Part shown: positions 33,494 through 42,154 of the stretch, in pieces | Position numbering within the stretch: position 1 is the stretch's first letter | How the letters are laid out: each line of letters begins with the position of its first letter | NCBI GenBank assembly: GCA_039025855.1 | Contig: JBCCNL010000005.1 | Span: 62,001 to 126,000, forward strand | Direction of reading: 5' to 3' | Source: JBCCOW01 sp039025855 | Lineage (GTDB): Bacteria > Planctomycetota > Phycisphaerae > Phycisphaerales > Phycisphaeraceae | Length of the DNA stretch: 64,000 nucleotides | Position numbers and translations under genes: made by a program | Notes under the pieces: model-generated | The model's database searches: none | What the model saw: only the letters and a program-made list of their open reading frames with translations | Told to the model about the DNA's origin: nothing

Positions 33494-34507
33494 ATGCCGA
33501 TCACCATCAAAGACATCGCCGAACAAGCCCAGGTGAGCCAGGCCACCGTGTCGATCGCGATGGGCAGCTCCGGGCGGATCTCCAAGGCGACGCGTCAGCG
33601 GGTGCTCAAGATCGCCGAGGCGATGGGGTATCGGCCCAACCTGCTGGTCGAAGGCATTCAGACCGGACGCACGCGCACGATCGGCGTACTGCTGCAGCTC
33701 TCGGGCGACCCGTTCGATACAGGTCTGATGTCGGGCATCCACAACCAGCTCATGGGTGCCGGCTGCGTCCCGATCCTGCTGATGCCTGTTGAAGAGATCT
33801 CAGTTCTTGACCAGATCCATATGCTGATCGATCGGCGGGTCGACGGGCTGATCCTCCGCCCAGCGAAAGAGGCCCAATGGGAACGCCACCTCGACGAGGC
33901 GCTCGACCGCGACGTCCCGGTGGTGGCGATCGATATCGAGCCACAGGCGGAGACGCCCCACGTCGATTTTGTTGGGACCGACAACGTCGATGGCGGCCGG
34001 CGTGCCGCAGAACGCCTGCTCGACGCGGGCCACCGTAACACGGCCATCATCACCACCGGCAGCTTCCCCGACGGCATGACGTTCCGGCAGCAGGGCTTTG
34101 AGGACCGCATGAACGAAGTGGCTGATGCAACGTGTGTCAGCCTGCGTCAGCCGTGGTCGCCGCACCTCACCGGGTACGAGGCGGCGAAGCAGGTGCTCCA
34201 GCTCACGCCCCGGCCAACCGCGATCTTTGTCACGATGGACATGCTTGCCCGCGGGGTTTACCGGGCTGCGCGCGAGCTGGACCTCAAGATTCCCGAGGAC
34301 CTGTCCGTCATCGGCTTTGCGGACAACCCGTTGGCGACCGTCCTTGACCCGCCGCTCACCACCATGCACCAGGGCCCGCAAGACATCGGCGGCCGGGCGA
34401 CGTCGCTGCTGCTGGAACGCATCGAAGAAGGCAGCGTCCACAGCCCGAGGAAGTGCATCCTCATCAAGCCCGATCTGATCGAGCGCGGGTCGGTCGGAAA
34501 GGTCTGA
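33494..34507 (+). CDS. LacI-family transcriptional regulator
   Basis: 337 residues. HTH ITIKDIAEQAQVSQATVSIAMG with GYRPNLLVEGIQTGR at the hinge, then the sensor domain (LIDRRVDGLILRPAKE, FVGTDNVDGGRRAAERLLDAGH, DLSVIGFADNPLATVLDPPL). Similar to the LacI gene at 17197 but clearly a separate paralogue. It follows a GH29 gene and converges with GH2. It is one of two candidates to bind the TGCTAAAG-type palindromes of this region. Confidence 0.9.
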   Translation: MPITIKDIAEQAQVSQATVSIAMGSSGRISKATRQRVLKIAEAMGYRPNLLVEGIQTGRTRTIGVLLQLSGDPFDTGLMSGIHNQLMGAGCVPILLMPVEEISVLDQIHMLIDRRVDGLILRPAKEAQWERHLDEALDRDVPVVAIDIEPQAETPHVDFVGTDNVDGGRRAAERLLDAGHRNTAIITTGSFPDGMTFRQQGFEDRMNEVADATCVSLRQPWSPHLTGYEAAKQVLQLTPRPTAIFVTMDMLARGVYRAARELDLKIPEDLSVIGFADNPLATVLDPPLTTMHQGPQDIGGRATSLLLERIEEGSVHSPRKCILIKPDLIERGSVGKV

Positions 34508-34529
34508 GTTTTCCGGTTTTTTCGATCGA

Positions 34530-34559
34530 TAGATGGCCGGGCGAGGGGCGCGCCATCTA
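34530..34559. terminator. Hairpin between convergent LacI and GH2 genes
   Basis: Perfect 8-bp stem TAGATGGC / GCCATCTA with a 14-base GC-rich loop, overlapping the GH2 stop codon. On the minus strand no T tract follows, so its strength as a terminator is uncertain. Confidence 0.5.
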
Positions 34560-37064
34560 GAGCGCGTTGTCGATCGGCGTGCCGGTATCGACGGTCGGCT
34601 GTGCCGTCTGATTGCCCTGCACCGCAGCACCGATCCAGCGGTGGTCGGGGGCTGGCTGGCTGTGCACTGTGAGGGTGGCCGGCTCGAGGCCGGGGCCTGT
34701 AGCCTTGATGTGGATCTCGCCGGCGGCGTGTTGTGTCCGGACCAACAGCTGGCACAGGCCCTGGTAGAGCCGACGGCTCGGCGCCCGGTCGGGCTCATGG
34801 CTCCAAGGGTTGCCGTTGCCGACGCCGAGTAGCTGGGCCGGGCCCTCCACCTCGAAGTGAATGGCATCGTCTGCCGTCGCGACGAACCGCCCCGCCGCAT
34901 CCGTCGCCGCCACGCTGATCGCCACAGTGTCATTCCCGTCGGCCATCGGCTCGGTACGGTCGGGCGTGAGACGGAGCGATGAAACAGGGCCCGTCGTCTC
35001 GATTGTCTTCGACGCCACCACCGCACCCTTTGCGTCGTAGCCCACCGCTTCTAGCGTGCCCGGGTTGTAGGGCACCTGCCACGTGACGTGTCGCCGCGGC
35101 GGCATCGGCTGACGCCCCAGCGACTCGCCATTGAGCAGCAGCTCGACCGCGTCGCAGTTCGCGTAGCAACGCACATCGATCGTCTCGCCCTCAGCCCCGG
35201 CCCAGTTCCAGTGCGGGAACAGGTGGATCGCCGGCTCGTCGTTCCAGTGCACGCGGTAGTAATGGAACGCGTCCTTCGGGAACCCGCAGAGGTCCATCAG
35301 GCCGTACCCCGTGATGACCGCGGGGTACTTGGTGGGGTAGGTCTCGCCGCGGTAGTCGAAGCCGGTCCACAGGAACGTGCCAGCGACGAACGGCCGATCG
35401 TGGCAATCGATCCAGGTTTGCTCGACGCTGTAGCCCCATGGTGTACAGGTCTCGCCGTAGGCGCTGACCAGGCCTTTGCGGTCGGGGTTGGTCCACCATG
35501 CCGAGTCTTCAAAGTTCAGGCCGGGGTGGGCGTCTTCGGGGCGGTAGACGCCGCGGTAGGACGCGGAGCCGCCGGTCTCGGTCGCGAGCAACGGCCAGTC
35601 GGGGTAGCGCGCATGGAAGTCGTCGTACATCCCGCCGTCGACGTTGCAGTGTTCGCGGCAGACGTAGTTCGTGCCGTAGACGTCGAGGTGGAAGCCGTGT
35701 TGATGGTGGACCTCGGCGTTATCAAGCCACTTGCAATTCATGGCGTACGTGACCGGCCGGGTCGGGTCGAGACGGTGGCAGAGCGCCTGCATCCGCTGGA
35801 GCTGGCGGACGCCAACGTCGGTGTGCTGGACGTTCATCTCCTCGTTGCCGAGGCTCCACGCGAAGACGCAGGGGTGGTTGCGGTCACGGCGGACCAGCGA
35901 CTCGAGCTGATCGAGGTGTTCGGTGGACGTGCCGACCTGGCGGTGTTCATCGAGCACGAGGACGCCGAGGCGGTCGCAGGCGTCGAGCATGGCCGGCGAC
36001 GGCGGGTTGTGGCTGGTGCGGATCGCGTTGGCCCCCATCTTCTTGACCTGCTGCACCCGCCACGCGTCGAGCGACCGCGGCACCGCCACCCCGACGCCGG
36101 CGTGGTCCTGGTGATTGCACACCCCCTTGAGCTTCAGCGGCCGATCGTTGAGGTAGAACCCGGTCTTCGCATCAAAGCGCACCGACCGGATGCCGAAGGG
36201 CGTCTCGGTCTGGTCGATGATCTCGCCGTCTTGCCGGATCGTCGTGACGAGGGTGTACAGGTACGGGTCCTCCACGCTCCAGAGGCGGGGGGCCAGCACC
36301 ACCAGTTCGGCGCGGCTCTCCGCTTGGCCCCACGCATCGACGGCGATGCCCTGGTCGCTCGACGCACAAACGCCGGGCTCCTGCGACATGACCTGATAGC
36401 TCACCCGCACGCTGCAGGTTTCGTCGGTGTCGTTCACGATGCGGGACGAAAGCTCGAGGTTGACCGCTTCGGGCTGCGGCCCGCTGAAGGGCTCTACCTG
36501 TACATGGGTGCCGTTTTCTGCCAGTCGGGTCGCGTGGGTCTTGATCATCCGGACGTCGCGGTAGATGCCGCCGCCTTCATAGGACCACAGCTCGTACTCC
36601 CGCGCGTCGGCCCGCACCGCGATCGTGTTGAGCCCGCCGAAGTGACAGACATCGCTGATGACGAACCCGAAGCTCGTATACCCGCTGAGGTGTCGCCCGG
36701 CGAGGTGGCCGTTGACCCAGACTTGCGCGTCGCGATAGACCCCGTCAAACGCAAGCCACAGCCGACGCCCGCGGTCGCCCTCGGGCAGCTCGAACGTCTT
36801 GCGGTACCAGCCAACGTCGGTCGGCAAGGACCCATGGGTCAGGTTCGCCTCGGGCGTGAACGTGCCGTCGAGGACGAAGTCGTGGGGGAGGTCGACCGGC
36901 TCCCAGCTTTCGTCGGGGTAGTCGGGCTTGGCGACGCCGTGGTTGCCCGCCTTCATCCACTCGGCGGCGTCGAAATGGGCAACATGGATCCCGCCGTGAT
37001 TCCGAAACGCGATGTCGCCGCGGTGGAACCGCCAGCCCGGATTCATATCGAAGATTTCACGCAT
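34557..37064 (-). CDS. GH2 beta-galactosidase
   Basis: 835 residues, no signal peptide. Order: sugar-binding domain (WYRKTFELPEG, WVNGHLAG), immunoglobulin-like domain, TIM barrel with ANAIRTSHNPPSP, acid/base Glu408 in SLGNEEM and nucleophile Glu496 in ATETGG, then DUF4982-like and Big-type C-terminal domains. Typical length. Probably releases galactose from neoagaro- or porphyran-oligosaccharides made by the secreted agarases. Lies between LacI and GH29 genes, convergent with LacI. Confidence 0.88.
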   Translation of the reverse strand: MREIFDMNPGWRFHRGDIAFRNHGGIHVAHFDAAEWMKAGNHGVAKPDYPDESWEPVDLPHDFVLDGTFTPEANLTHGSLPTDVGWYRKTFELPEGDRGRRLWLAFDGVYRDAQVWVNGHLAGRHLSGYTSFGFVISDVCHFGGLNTIAVRADAREYELWSYEGGGIYRDVRMIKTHATRLAENGTHVQVEPFSGPQPEAVNLELSSRIVNDTDETCSVRVSYQVMSQEPGVCASSDQGIAVDAWGQAESRAELVVLAPRLWSVEDPYLYTLVTTIRQDGEIIDQTETPFGIRSVRFDAKTGFYLNDRPLKLKGVCNHQDHAGVGVAVPRSLDAWRVQQVKKMGANAIRTSHNPPSPAMLDACDRLGVLVLDEHRQVGTSTEHLDQLESLVRRDRNHPCVFAWSLGNEEMNVQHTDVGVRQLQRMQALCHRLDPTRPVTYAMNCKWLDNAEVHHQHGFHLDVYGTNYVCREHCNVDGGMYDDFHARYPDWPLLATETGGSASYRGVYRPEDAHPGLNFEDSAWWTNPDRKGLVSAYGETCTPWGYSVEQTWIDCHDRPFVAGTFLWTGFDYRGETYPTKYPAVITGYGLMDLCGFPKDAFHYYRVHWNDEPAIHLFPHWNWAGAEGETIDVRCYANCDAVELLLNGESLGRQPMPPRRHVTWQVPYNPGTLEAVGYDAKGAVVASKTIETTGPVSSLRLTPDRTEPMADGNDTVAISVAATDAAGRFVATADDAIHFEVEGPAQLLGVGNGNPWSHEPDRAPSRRLYQGLCQLLVRTQHAAGEIHIKATGPGLEPATLTVHSQPAPDHRWIGAAVQGNQTAQPTVDTGTPIDNAL

Positions 37065-37174
37065 GACACAGGCCGATCGGGGGTTGGAGCCGGGGCTGGC
37101 GGAGGGGGGTCTGACACGCTCGGGAGGGCCCGAATCTAAGGGAATCCCTGACAGCGAGCCCTCAAAAAACGCGG

Positions 37175-37192
37175 AGTTTAATTACTTAAGCA
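37175..37192. promoter_or_regulatory. Partial copy of the locus palindrome upstream of GH29
   Basis: On the minus strand TGCTTAAGTAATTAAACT, with the left half identical to the site at 58171. About 80 bases upstream of the likely GH29 start and just before an alternative ATG. Confidence 0.45.
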
Positions 37193-37269
37193 TGGCTTGT
37201 CGAGCGATTTCGAAGTATCTTTGTGAGGCTCCCGAAAAGGGAGTTCCCTATCCGCAGAAAGGCTTACTC

Positions 37270-38802
37270 TTGTCCGCACAGGTTTCAACGCAGCCCCCCC
37301 AAACCACCCAAACCCCCGAGCCCGCCGAGGCCGCCGAGGCCGCTCCGCGCTTCGAGCCCACCTGGGACTCCCTTAAGCAGTGGGAGCTCCCCGAGTGGTA
37401 CTACCAAGCCAAGTTCGGCATCTTTATCCACTGGGGCGCCGCCTCCGTCCCCGCCTTCAAGAGCGAGTGGTACCCCAAGTTCATGTACAAGCGGGATGGC
37501 GACTTCTTCAAGCATCACGCCGAGACCTACGGCGACCAGGGGACCTTCGGCTACAAGGACTTCATCCCCGACTTCAAGATGGAGAACTGGGACCCCGATA
37601 GCTGGGCCAAGCTCTTCGAAGAGTCCGGCGCGAAGTTTGTCGTGCCTGTCGCCGAGCATCACGACGGGCTCGCCCACTACGACTACAGCGGCTCCCGCTG
37701 GACCACGCTGAAGGTTGGCCCGAAGCGTGACCTCATCGGTGACCTCGGCGAAGCGGTCCGCAAGACCGAGATGAAGTTCTGCGTCTCGTCGCACCGCGCC
37801 TACAACTGGCGCTTCTATACCTACGAAGACGGATTCGACACCACCGACCCTGAGTACCAGGACCTCTACGCCACCCCGCACGGCCCGGATGACCCCGCCG
37901 ACGAAGCCTTCCTCGAAGACTGGCTCAAACGCAGCACTGAGCTCGTCGATAAGTACCAGCCCGACCTGGTCTGGTTCGACTGGTGCATCGGTTGGCCCGA
38001 ATTCGAGCCCTACCGCCGAAAGTTCGCCGCCCACTACTACAACGCCGCCGACACGTGGGGCAAGCCTGTCGTCGTGAACTACAAGGAAGAAGACTTCGCC
38101 CCCGGCACCGGCGTCTGGGACATCGAACGTGGCCAGCTCGACGAGATCCGCGCCGACTACTGGCAGACCGACACGTCGATCTCCCGCAACGGCTGGGCCT
38201 ACAACACCGACCCCGACAACAAGTCCGCCACCTCGCTGATCCACGACCTCATGGACATCGTCAGCAAGAACGGCTGCCTCCTGCTCAACATCGGCCCCAA
38301 GCCTGATGGCACCATCACCGACGAGCAGGCCCAGGTCCTCCGCGACATCGGCAAGTGGCTCGGCGTCAACGGCGAGGCGGTCTACAGCACCGAGCCGTGG
38401 CGGGTGTTCGGCGAGGGCCCGACCCGCGTCAAGGCCGGCACTTTCCAGGAAAAGGCCAACGCCGGGTTCACCCCCGAAGACGTCCGCTATACCCGCAACG
38501 GCGACACGCTCTACGCCACGCTGCTCGGTATTCCCGAGGGCGGCGAAATCACCCTGCGTTCGCTCGGCAGCCACCTCCGGCTGCTGCTCGGGACCATCGA
38601 TGGCGCCACGCTGCTCGGTCACGACCAGCCCCTGAAGTGGGAGCACCGCCCGGAGGCCTGCGTAGTCGAGCTGCCCGAGGGCGTCTCCGCCGAGCACGCG
38701 CTGGTGCTCAAGATCGAGACCACCCCACCCGAACGGCCCAAGCGCACCGCCGACGCCGCCGGGTCCGACACCGCCACGGACATCGACTCGGCCGAGTCGT
38801 AA
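37270..38802 (+). CDS. GH29 alpha-L-fucosidase-like enzyme
   Basis: 510 residues from the TTG at 37270, preceded by AAAGG; an in-frame ATG at 37191 would add unlikely sequence and overlap the operator. No signal peptide; a proline/alanine-rich leader (QTTQTPEPAEAAEAA) precedes the barrel. GH29 motifs: AKFGIFIHWGAASVP, SHRAYNWRFY, nucleophile Asp in DLVWFDWCIGWPEFEP, SKNGCLLLNIGPKPDG. A second, divergent GH29 in one locus suggests two substrates or linkages. Confidence 0.85.
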   Translation: MSAQVSTQPPQTTQTPEPAEAAEAAPRFEPTWDSLKQWELPEWYYQAKFGIFIHWGAASVPAFKSEWYPKFMYKRDGDFFKHHAETYGDQGTFGYKDFIPDFKMENWDPDSWAKLFEESGAKFVVPVAEHHDGLAHYDYSGSRWTTLKVGPKRDLIGDLGEAVRKTEMKFCVSSHRAYNWRFYTYEDGFDTTDPEYQDLYATPHGPDDPADEAFLEDWLKRSTELVDKYQPDLVWFDWCIGWPEFEPYRRKFAAHYYNAADTWGKPVVVNYKEEDFAPGTGVWDIERGQLDEIRADYWQTDTSISRNGWAYNTDPDNKSATSLIHDLMDIVSKNGCLLLNIGPKPDGTITDEQAQVLRDIGKWLGVNGEAVYSTEPWRVFGEGPTRVKAGTFQEKANAGFTPEDVRYTRNGDTLYATLLGIPEGGEITLRSLGSHLRLLLGTIDGATLLGHDQPLKWEHRPEACVVELPEGVSAEHALVLKIETTPPERPKRTADAAGSDTATDIDSAES

Positions 38803-38865
38803 GCCACCGGCTCGACCCGCCGACCGCTCATCCTGTATCGCATCCCCTCTCAGGAGTTTTTGACC

Positions 38866-40482
38866 ATGGAGACCACTGCGCCCGTCCTGTTGGCTGCCGC
38901 GTTTGTGTGTGGCCTGTTTGCCCTGCCGAGCATGGCCGAAGCGAAGGCCCCGCCGACACACGGCCTGTCCGTCTGGCTCGACGCCACACAACCCGATTCG
39001 ATCCTGCGTGACGATGCGGGCCAACTGGTCAAGTGGTCCAGCCGAACGCCCGCCTCGCTGCACGCCACGATCTCGTCGCGAGGCAATGGCCCGACGCTTG
39101 TTCCCGACGCGTTCGGCCCCGGCCGACGCGCGCTGCGGTTCAACGGCCAGAGCTGGCTGGACCTGCCCGCCCTCGCCGACGACCGCGGTTCGATCACCGT
39201 GTTCATGGTCTTCCAACGCCAAGAAGCCCAGGCCGGCGGGCCACGCTGGCAGCGCCTGCTCTCGATCTACGACGGCGTGTCGAGCAACGACACCAAAGGC
39301 CACGGCGTGTTCCTCGACACCCGCGGCACCGCCGACGCCATGGCTGCTCGTGTCTTCCAGCGCACCTCGACCAACGCCCACCGCGGCCCGGTCACGATCG
39401 GCCGAAACCAGAAGTCCCATACCGAGCGATTGCAGGGTGATCTCGCCGAGGTTCTCATCTACAACCGCGGCTTCCTTGTCGATTCCCAGTACGAAGAAGT
39501 CGAGAGCTACCTGCGTGAGAAGTGGGGCGTGGTCCGAGACCCGCGTGACGACTGGACCCGCAGCCGGCCGCTGGGTGACACGCCGCAGCGCGTCACCGAT
39601 GAGCTGCCCTTGTCAGACCAGGGCAACGCCGGCGGTTGGGAGCCGTACGCCCCGATGACCGACGCGTTCGAGGGCGACCGACTGGACCCGACGAAATGGC
39701 ACGACCACAACCCGCGTTGGTATGGCCGACCGCCGGCACTGTTCCTGCCCAGCAACGTTGAGGTCAAGGACGGCGAGCTACACCTGACCATGCGGTACGA
39801 CCCCACGCTCCCGCGGGTCATCCAGTACCGCGACTCCGTCTACGAGAACTACAGCTCTGCGTCCGTGGTCAGCCGGGACCCCGTGCTCTACGGCTACTTC
39901 GAAATCGAGTCCCGCGCGATGGACTCGGCGGGGTCCAGCGCGTGGTGGTTCACGAGCAAGCTGTTCGACGCGCAGGGCCGGGCGTCACGCACCGAGATTG
40001 ACGTGTTCGAGCTCGGCGGCGGGGCCGAGGGCCACGAAGACAGCTTCCACATGAACGCCCACATCTTCGAAACACCCGAGGACGGCGTGAACAAATGGAA
40101 CCGCGGCGGCAATTGGCGGTCCGGCTTCCGCTTCGCCGACGATTACCACGTCTTCGGGCTTGAGTGGACCCCCGAACAGATCGTCTACTACGTCAACGGC
40201 GTGGCGGTGCGCCGAATGCCCAACACGCACTGGCACACGCCGCAGTACATGCTCTTCGACTCCGAGACCATGACGAACTGGCTCGGCTGGCCCGACCCGA
40301 AGGACCTGCCTTCGACGTTCTCGATCCGCTGGGTCCGGGCGTGGAAGAACGCTGAGACCCGCAGCGGTAATGAAGGCAAATGGTTCCGCACGCCCCACGG
40401 CCACAACAACTCTCCGGACGAGACCGAGATCACCCGCTTCGCGCGTGAGTTTGAGGCCAAGCGGCGTGAGCAGGGTCATTGA
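38866..40482 (+). CDS. Secreted LamG-GH16 galactan hydrolase
   Basis: 538 residues from ATG 38866 (AGGAG 9 bases upstream). Signal peptide, then a LamG/concanavalin-like domain (GLSVWLDATQPD to EVESYLREKWGV, about 27-225), then the GH16 domain with catalytic SRTEIDVFELGG (ExDxxE), HVFGLEWTPEQIVYYVNG and IRWVRAWK. Resembles secreted beta-agarases or kappa-carrageenase-type enzymes with an added binding module. It follows GH29 by 63 bases and converges with a sulfatase. Confidence 0.85.
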   Translation: METTAPVLLAAAFVCGLFALPSMAEAKAPPTHGLSVWLDATQPDSILRDDAGQLVKWSSRTPASLHATISSRGNGPTLVPDAFGPGRRALRFNGQSWLDLPALADDRGSITVFMVFQRQEAQAGGPRWQRLLSIYDGVSSNDTKGHGVFLDTRGTADAMAARVFQRTSTNAHRGPVTIGRNQKSHTERLQGDLAEVLIYNRGFLVDSQYEEVESYLREKWGVVRDPRDDWTRSRPLGDTPQRVTDELPLSDQGNAGGWEPYAPMTDAFEGDRLDPTKWHDHNPRWYGRPPALFLPSNVEVKDGELHLTMRYDPTLPRVIQYRDSVYENYSSASVVSRDPVLYGYFEIESRAMDSAGSSAWWFTSKLFDAQGRASRTEIDVFELGGGAEGHEDSFHMNAHIFETPEDGVNKWNRGGNWRSGFRFADDYHVFGLEWTPEQIVYYVNGVAVRRMPNTHWHTPQYMLFDSETMTNWLGWPDPKDLPSTFSIRWVRAWKNAETRSGNEGKWFRTPHGHNNSPDETEITRFAREFEAKRREQGH

Positions 40483-40491
40483 CCTCGCCGG

Positions 40492-42018
40492 TCAGCCCAG
40501 GTCATAGTCGCTGAGCTGCACGATGAGCTGGTCCCCGACGCGGTCCTGCCAGGTCTGGAGTTCGCCGAAGAGCCGGTCAACCACGGCCCGGTGGGTTTGC
40601 TTGGCATGAGGTTCGAGCGCGAGGTCGCGCATCTCGAACGGGTCTTCCGCGCTGTCGAACAGCTGCCAGCGCCCGAGGTGCGGGTAGAAGACCAGCTTGT
40701 GTCGGCTGTCGCGGCACATGCGTTGGAAGTGGCGGTAGCTGGAGAACACGGTCTCGTGCGGCCCGGCCGTGCCCTCGCGCAGCGCGCCGGCAAGCGAGGG
40801 GAACTGCACGGTCTCGGGCATCGGCGTGTCGGTGAGTTCGCAGAGCGTTGCGTAGAGGCTGTGCTGGTAGACCAGCCCGTCGTGCTGCTGGTTGGCCTTG
40901 ATCCCCGGGCCGGCCATGATCAGCGGGATGCGGACCGAGTGGTCGTACATGTTCTGCTTGCCCATCAGCCCGTGCTGGCCGACGGCGAGGCCGTGGTCCG
41001 CGGTGTGGGCGACGATGGTGTTCTCGCTCAGCCCGAGCTTGTCCATGTGGTCGAGGACCCGGCCGATCTCCATGTCCATGTGCGTGAGGATCGCGTGGTA
41101 CTCCCGGCGGTGGGCACGGACCGCGTGCTCGGTGCGGGGCCAGGGCGCGAGCTGTTCGTCACGCAGGTCGTAGTCGCCCTGATTGAACGGGTGCTCGGGC
41201 AGGTAGTTCGGCGGCAGCTGGGTCTGGTCGATCGGGTAGCGGTCGAGGTATTCGGTCGGGGCCTGTCGGGGGTCGTGCGGGGCCTGCATCGCGCAGTACG
41301 CAAAGAACGGCTGATCGGGCGACGCCGCCTGCCGATCGAGGAAGTCGATCATGTGGTTGGCCCACCGCGTCGAGGTGTGCTCATAACCGGTCGGATCGAC
41401 CGACTTGTCGCACTCCAGCCAATGGCCCTTGCGGTGGCGCTCGTCGGGCTGCCAGACGTTGCCCGGCGCGGGCCGGAGGTAGGCGGACTGTGCGGGGTCG
41501 CCCAGAGGTACCTTCTTTTGGTGATCGAACTCGGTCGAGCCCCACATGCCCGGGCCGGCTTCGCCGCGCTCGACGAAGCAGCGCTCCCGCGAGTTGCCAA
41601 AGTTGTGCCACTTGCCCACGCAGTAGGTGTGGTACCCGGCGTTGCCGAAGGCCTGGCCGATCAGCGGGTGGTCGCCGCAGGTGTTGCCGCCGCAGTGGTA
41701 GAGCATGCGTCCGGTGAGGAGCATGGATCGGCTGGCGATGCAGACGGCACCGGTCCACGAGCCTTGGTGGTGGGCGTGGGTGAAGGCGGTGCCGCGGGCG
41801 GCGAGCCGGTCGAGGTTGGGCGTGTCGACCTCGGGGTTGTTCACGGCGTTGAGCGTTCGGTACGACTGATCGTCGGCGATGAAGATCAGCACGTTCGGCC
41901 GGCGGTTCGCGTTCGGGTTCATCGGTTGGGCATTCCTTCGGTGGGCCGGCAGCGTACCCAGGCCCGCGCCGGCGAGCGCGGCGGTCGAGCTCTGAACAAA
42001 CGCGCGTCGGCTCAGCAT
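40492..42018 (-). CDS. Tat-type secreted sulfatase with CxAxR motif
   Basis: 508 residues from MLSRRAFVQSSTAALAG, a twin-arginine signal (SRRAF). RPNVLIFIADDQSYRTL and HTADHGLAVGQHGLMGK match type-I sulfatases, but the formylglycine site reads VCIASRSMLLTG, with Ala in place of Pro in CxPxR. CxAxR variants are known in some sulfatases, so activity is likely but maturation may differ. Lies directly after the nonsense-bearing sulfatase gene. Confidence 0.85.
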   Translation of the reverse strand: MLSRRAFVQSSTAALAGAGLGTLPAHRRNAQPMNPNANRRPNVLIFIADDQSYRTLNAVNNPEVDTPNLDRLAARGTAFTHAHHQGSWTGAVCIASRSMLLTGRMLYHCGGNTCGDHPLIGQAFGNAGYHTYCVGKWHNFGNSRERCFVERGEAGPGMWGSTEFDHQKKVPLGDPAQSAYLRPAPGNVWQPDERHRKGHWLECDKSVDPTGYEHTSTRWANHMIDFLDRQAASPDQPFFAYCAMQAPHDPRQAPTEYLDRYPIDQTQLPPNYLPEHPFNQGDYDLRDEQLAPWPRTEHAVRAHRREYHAILTHMDMEIGRVLDHMDKLGLSENTIVAHTADHGLAVGQHGLMGKQNMYDHSVRIPLIMAGPGIKANQQHDGLVYQHSLYATLCELTDTPMPETVQFPSLAGALREGTAGPHETVFSSYRHFQRMCRDSRHKLVFYPHLGRWQLFDSAEDPFEMRDLALEPHAKQTHRAVVDRLFGELQTWQDRVGDQLIVQLSDYDLG

Positions 42019-42154
42019 GACAGGTGATCCATCGGGCGGGACGCCGCAATACCGGGGCGTGTTACTCGTCTTCGAGCAGGCTCTCGAAGGTGCCGGGGAC
42101 GTTCTCCAGGTAGCTCCGCAGCTCGGTCCGCATCTCCGCGAGCTTCGCGGCGTG

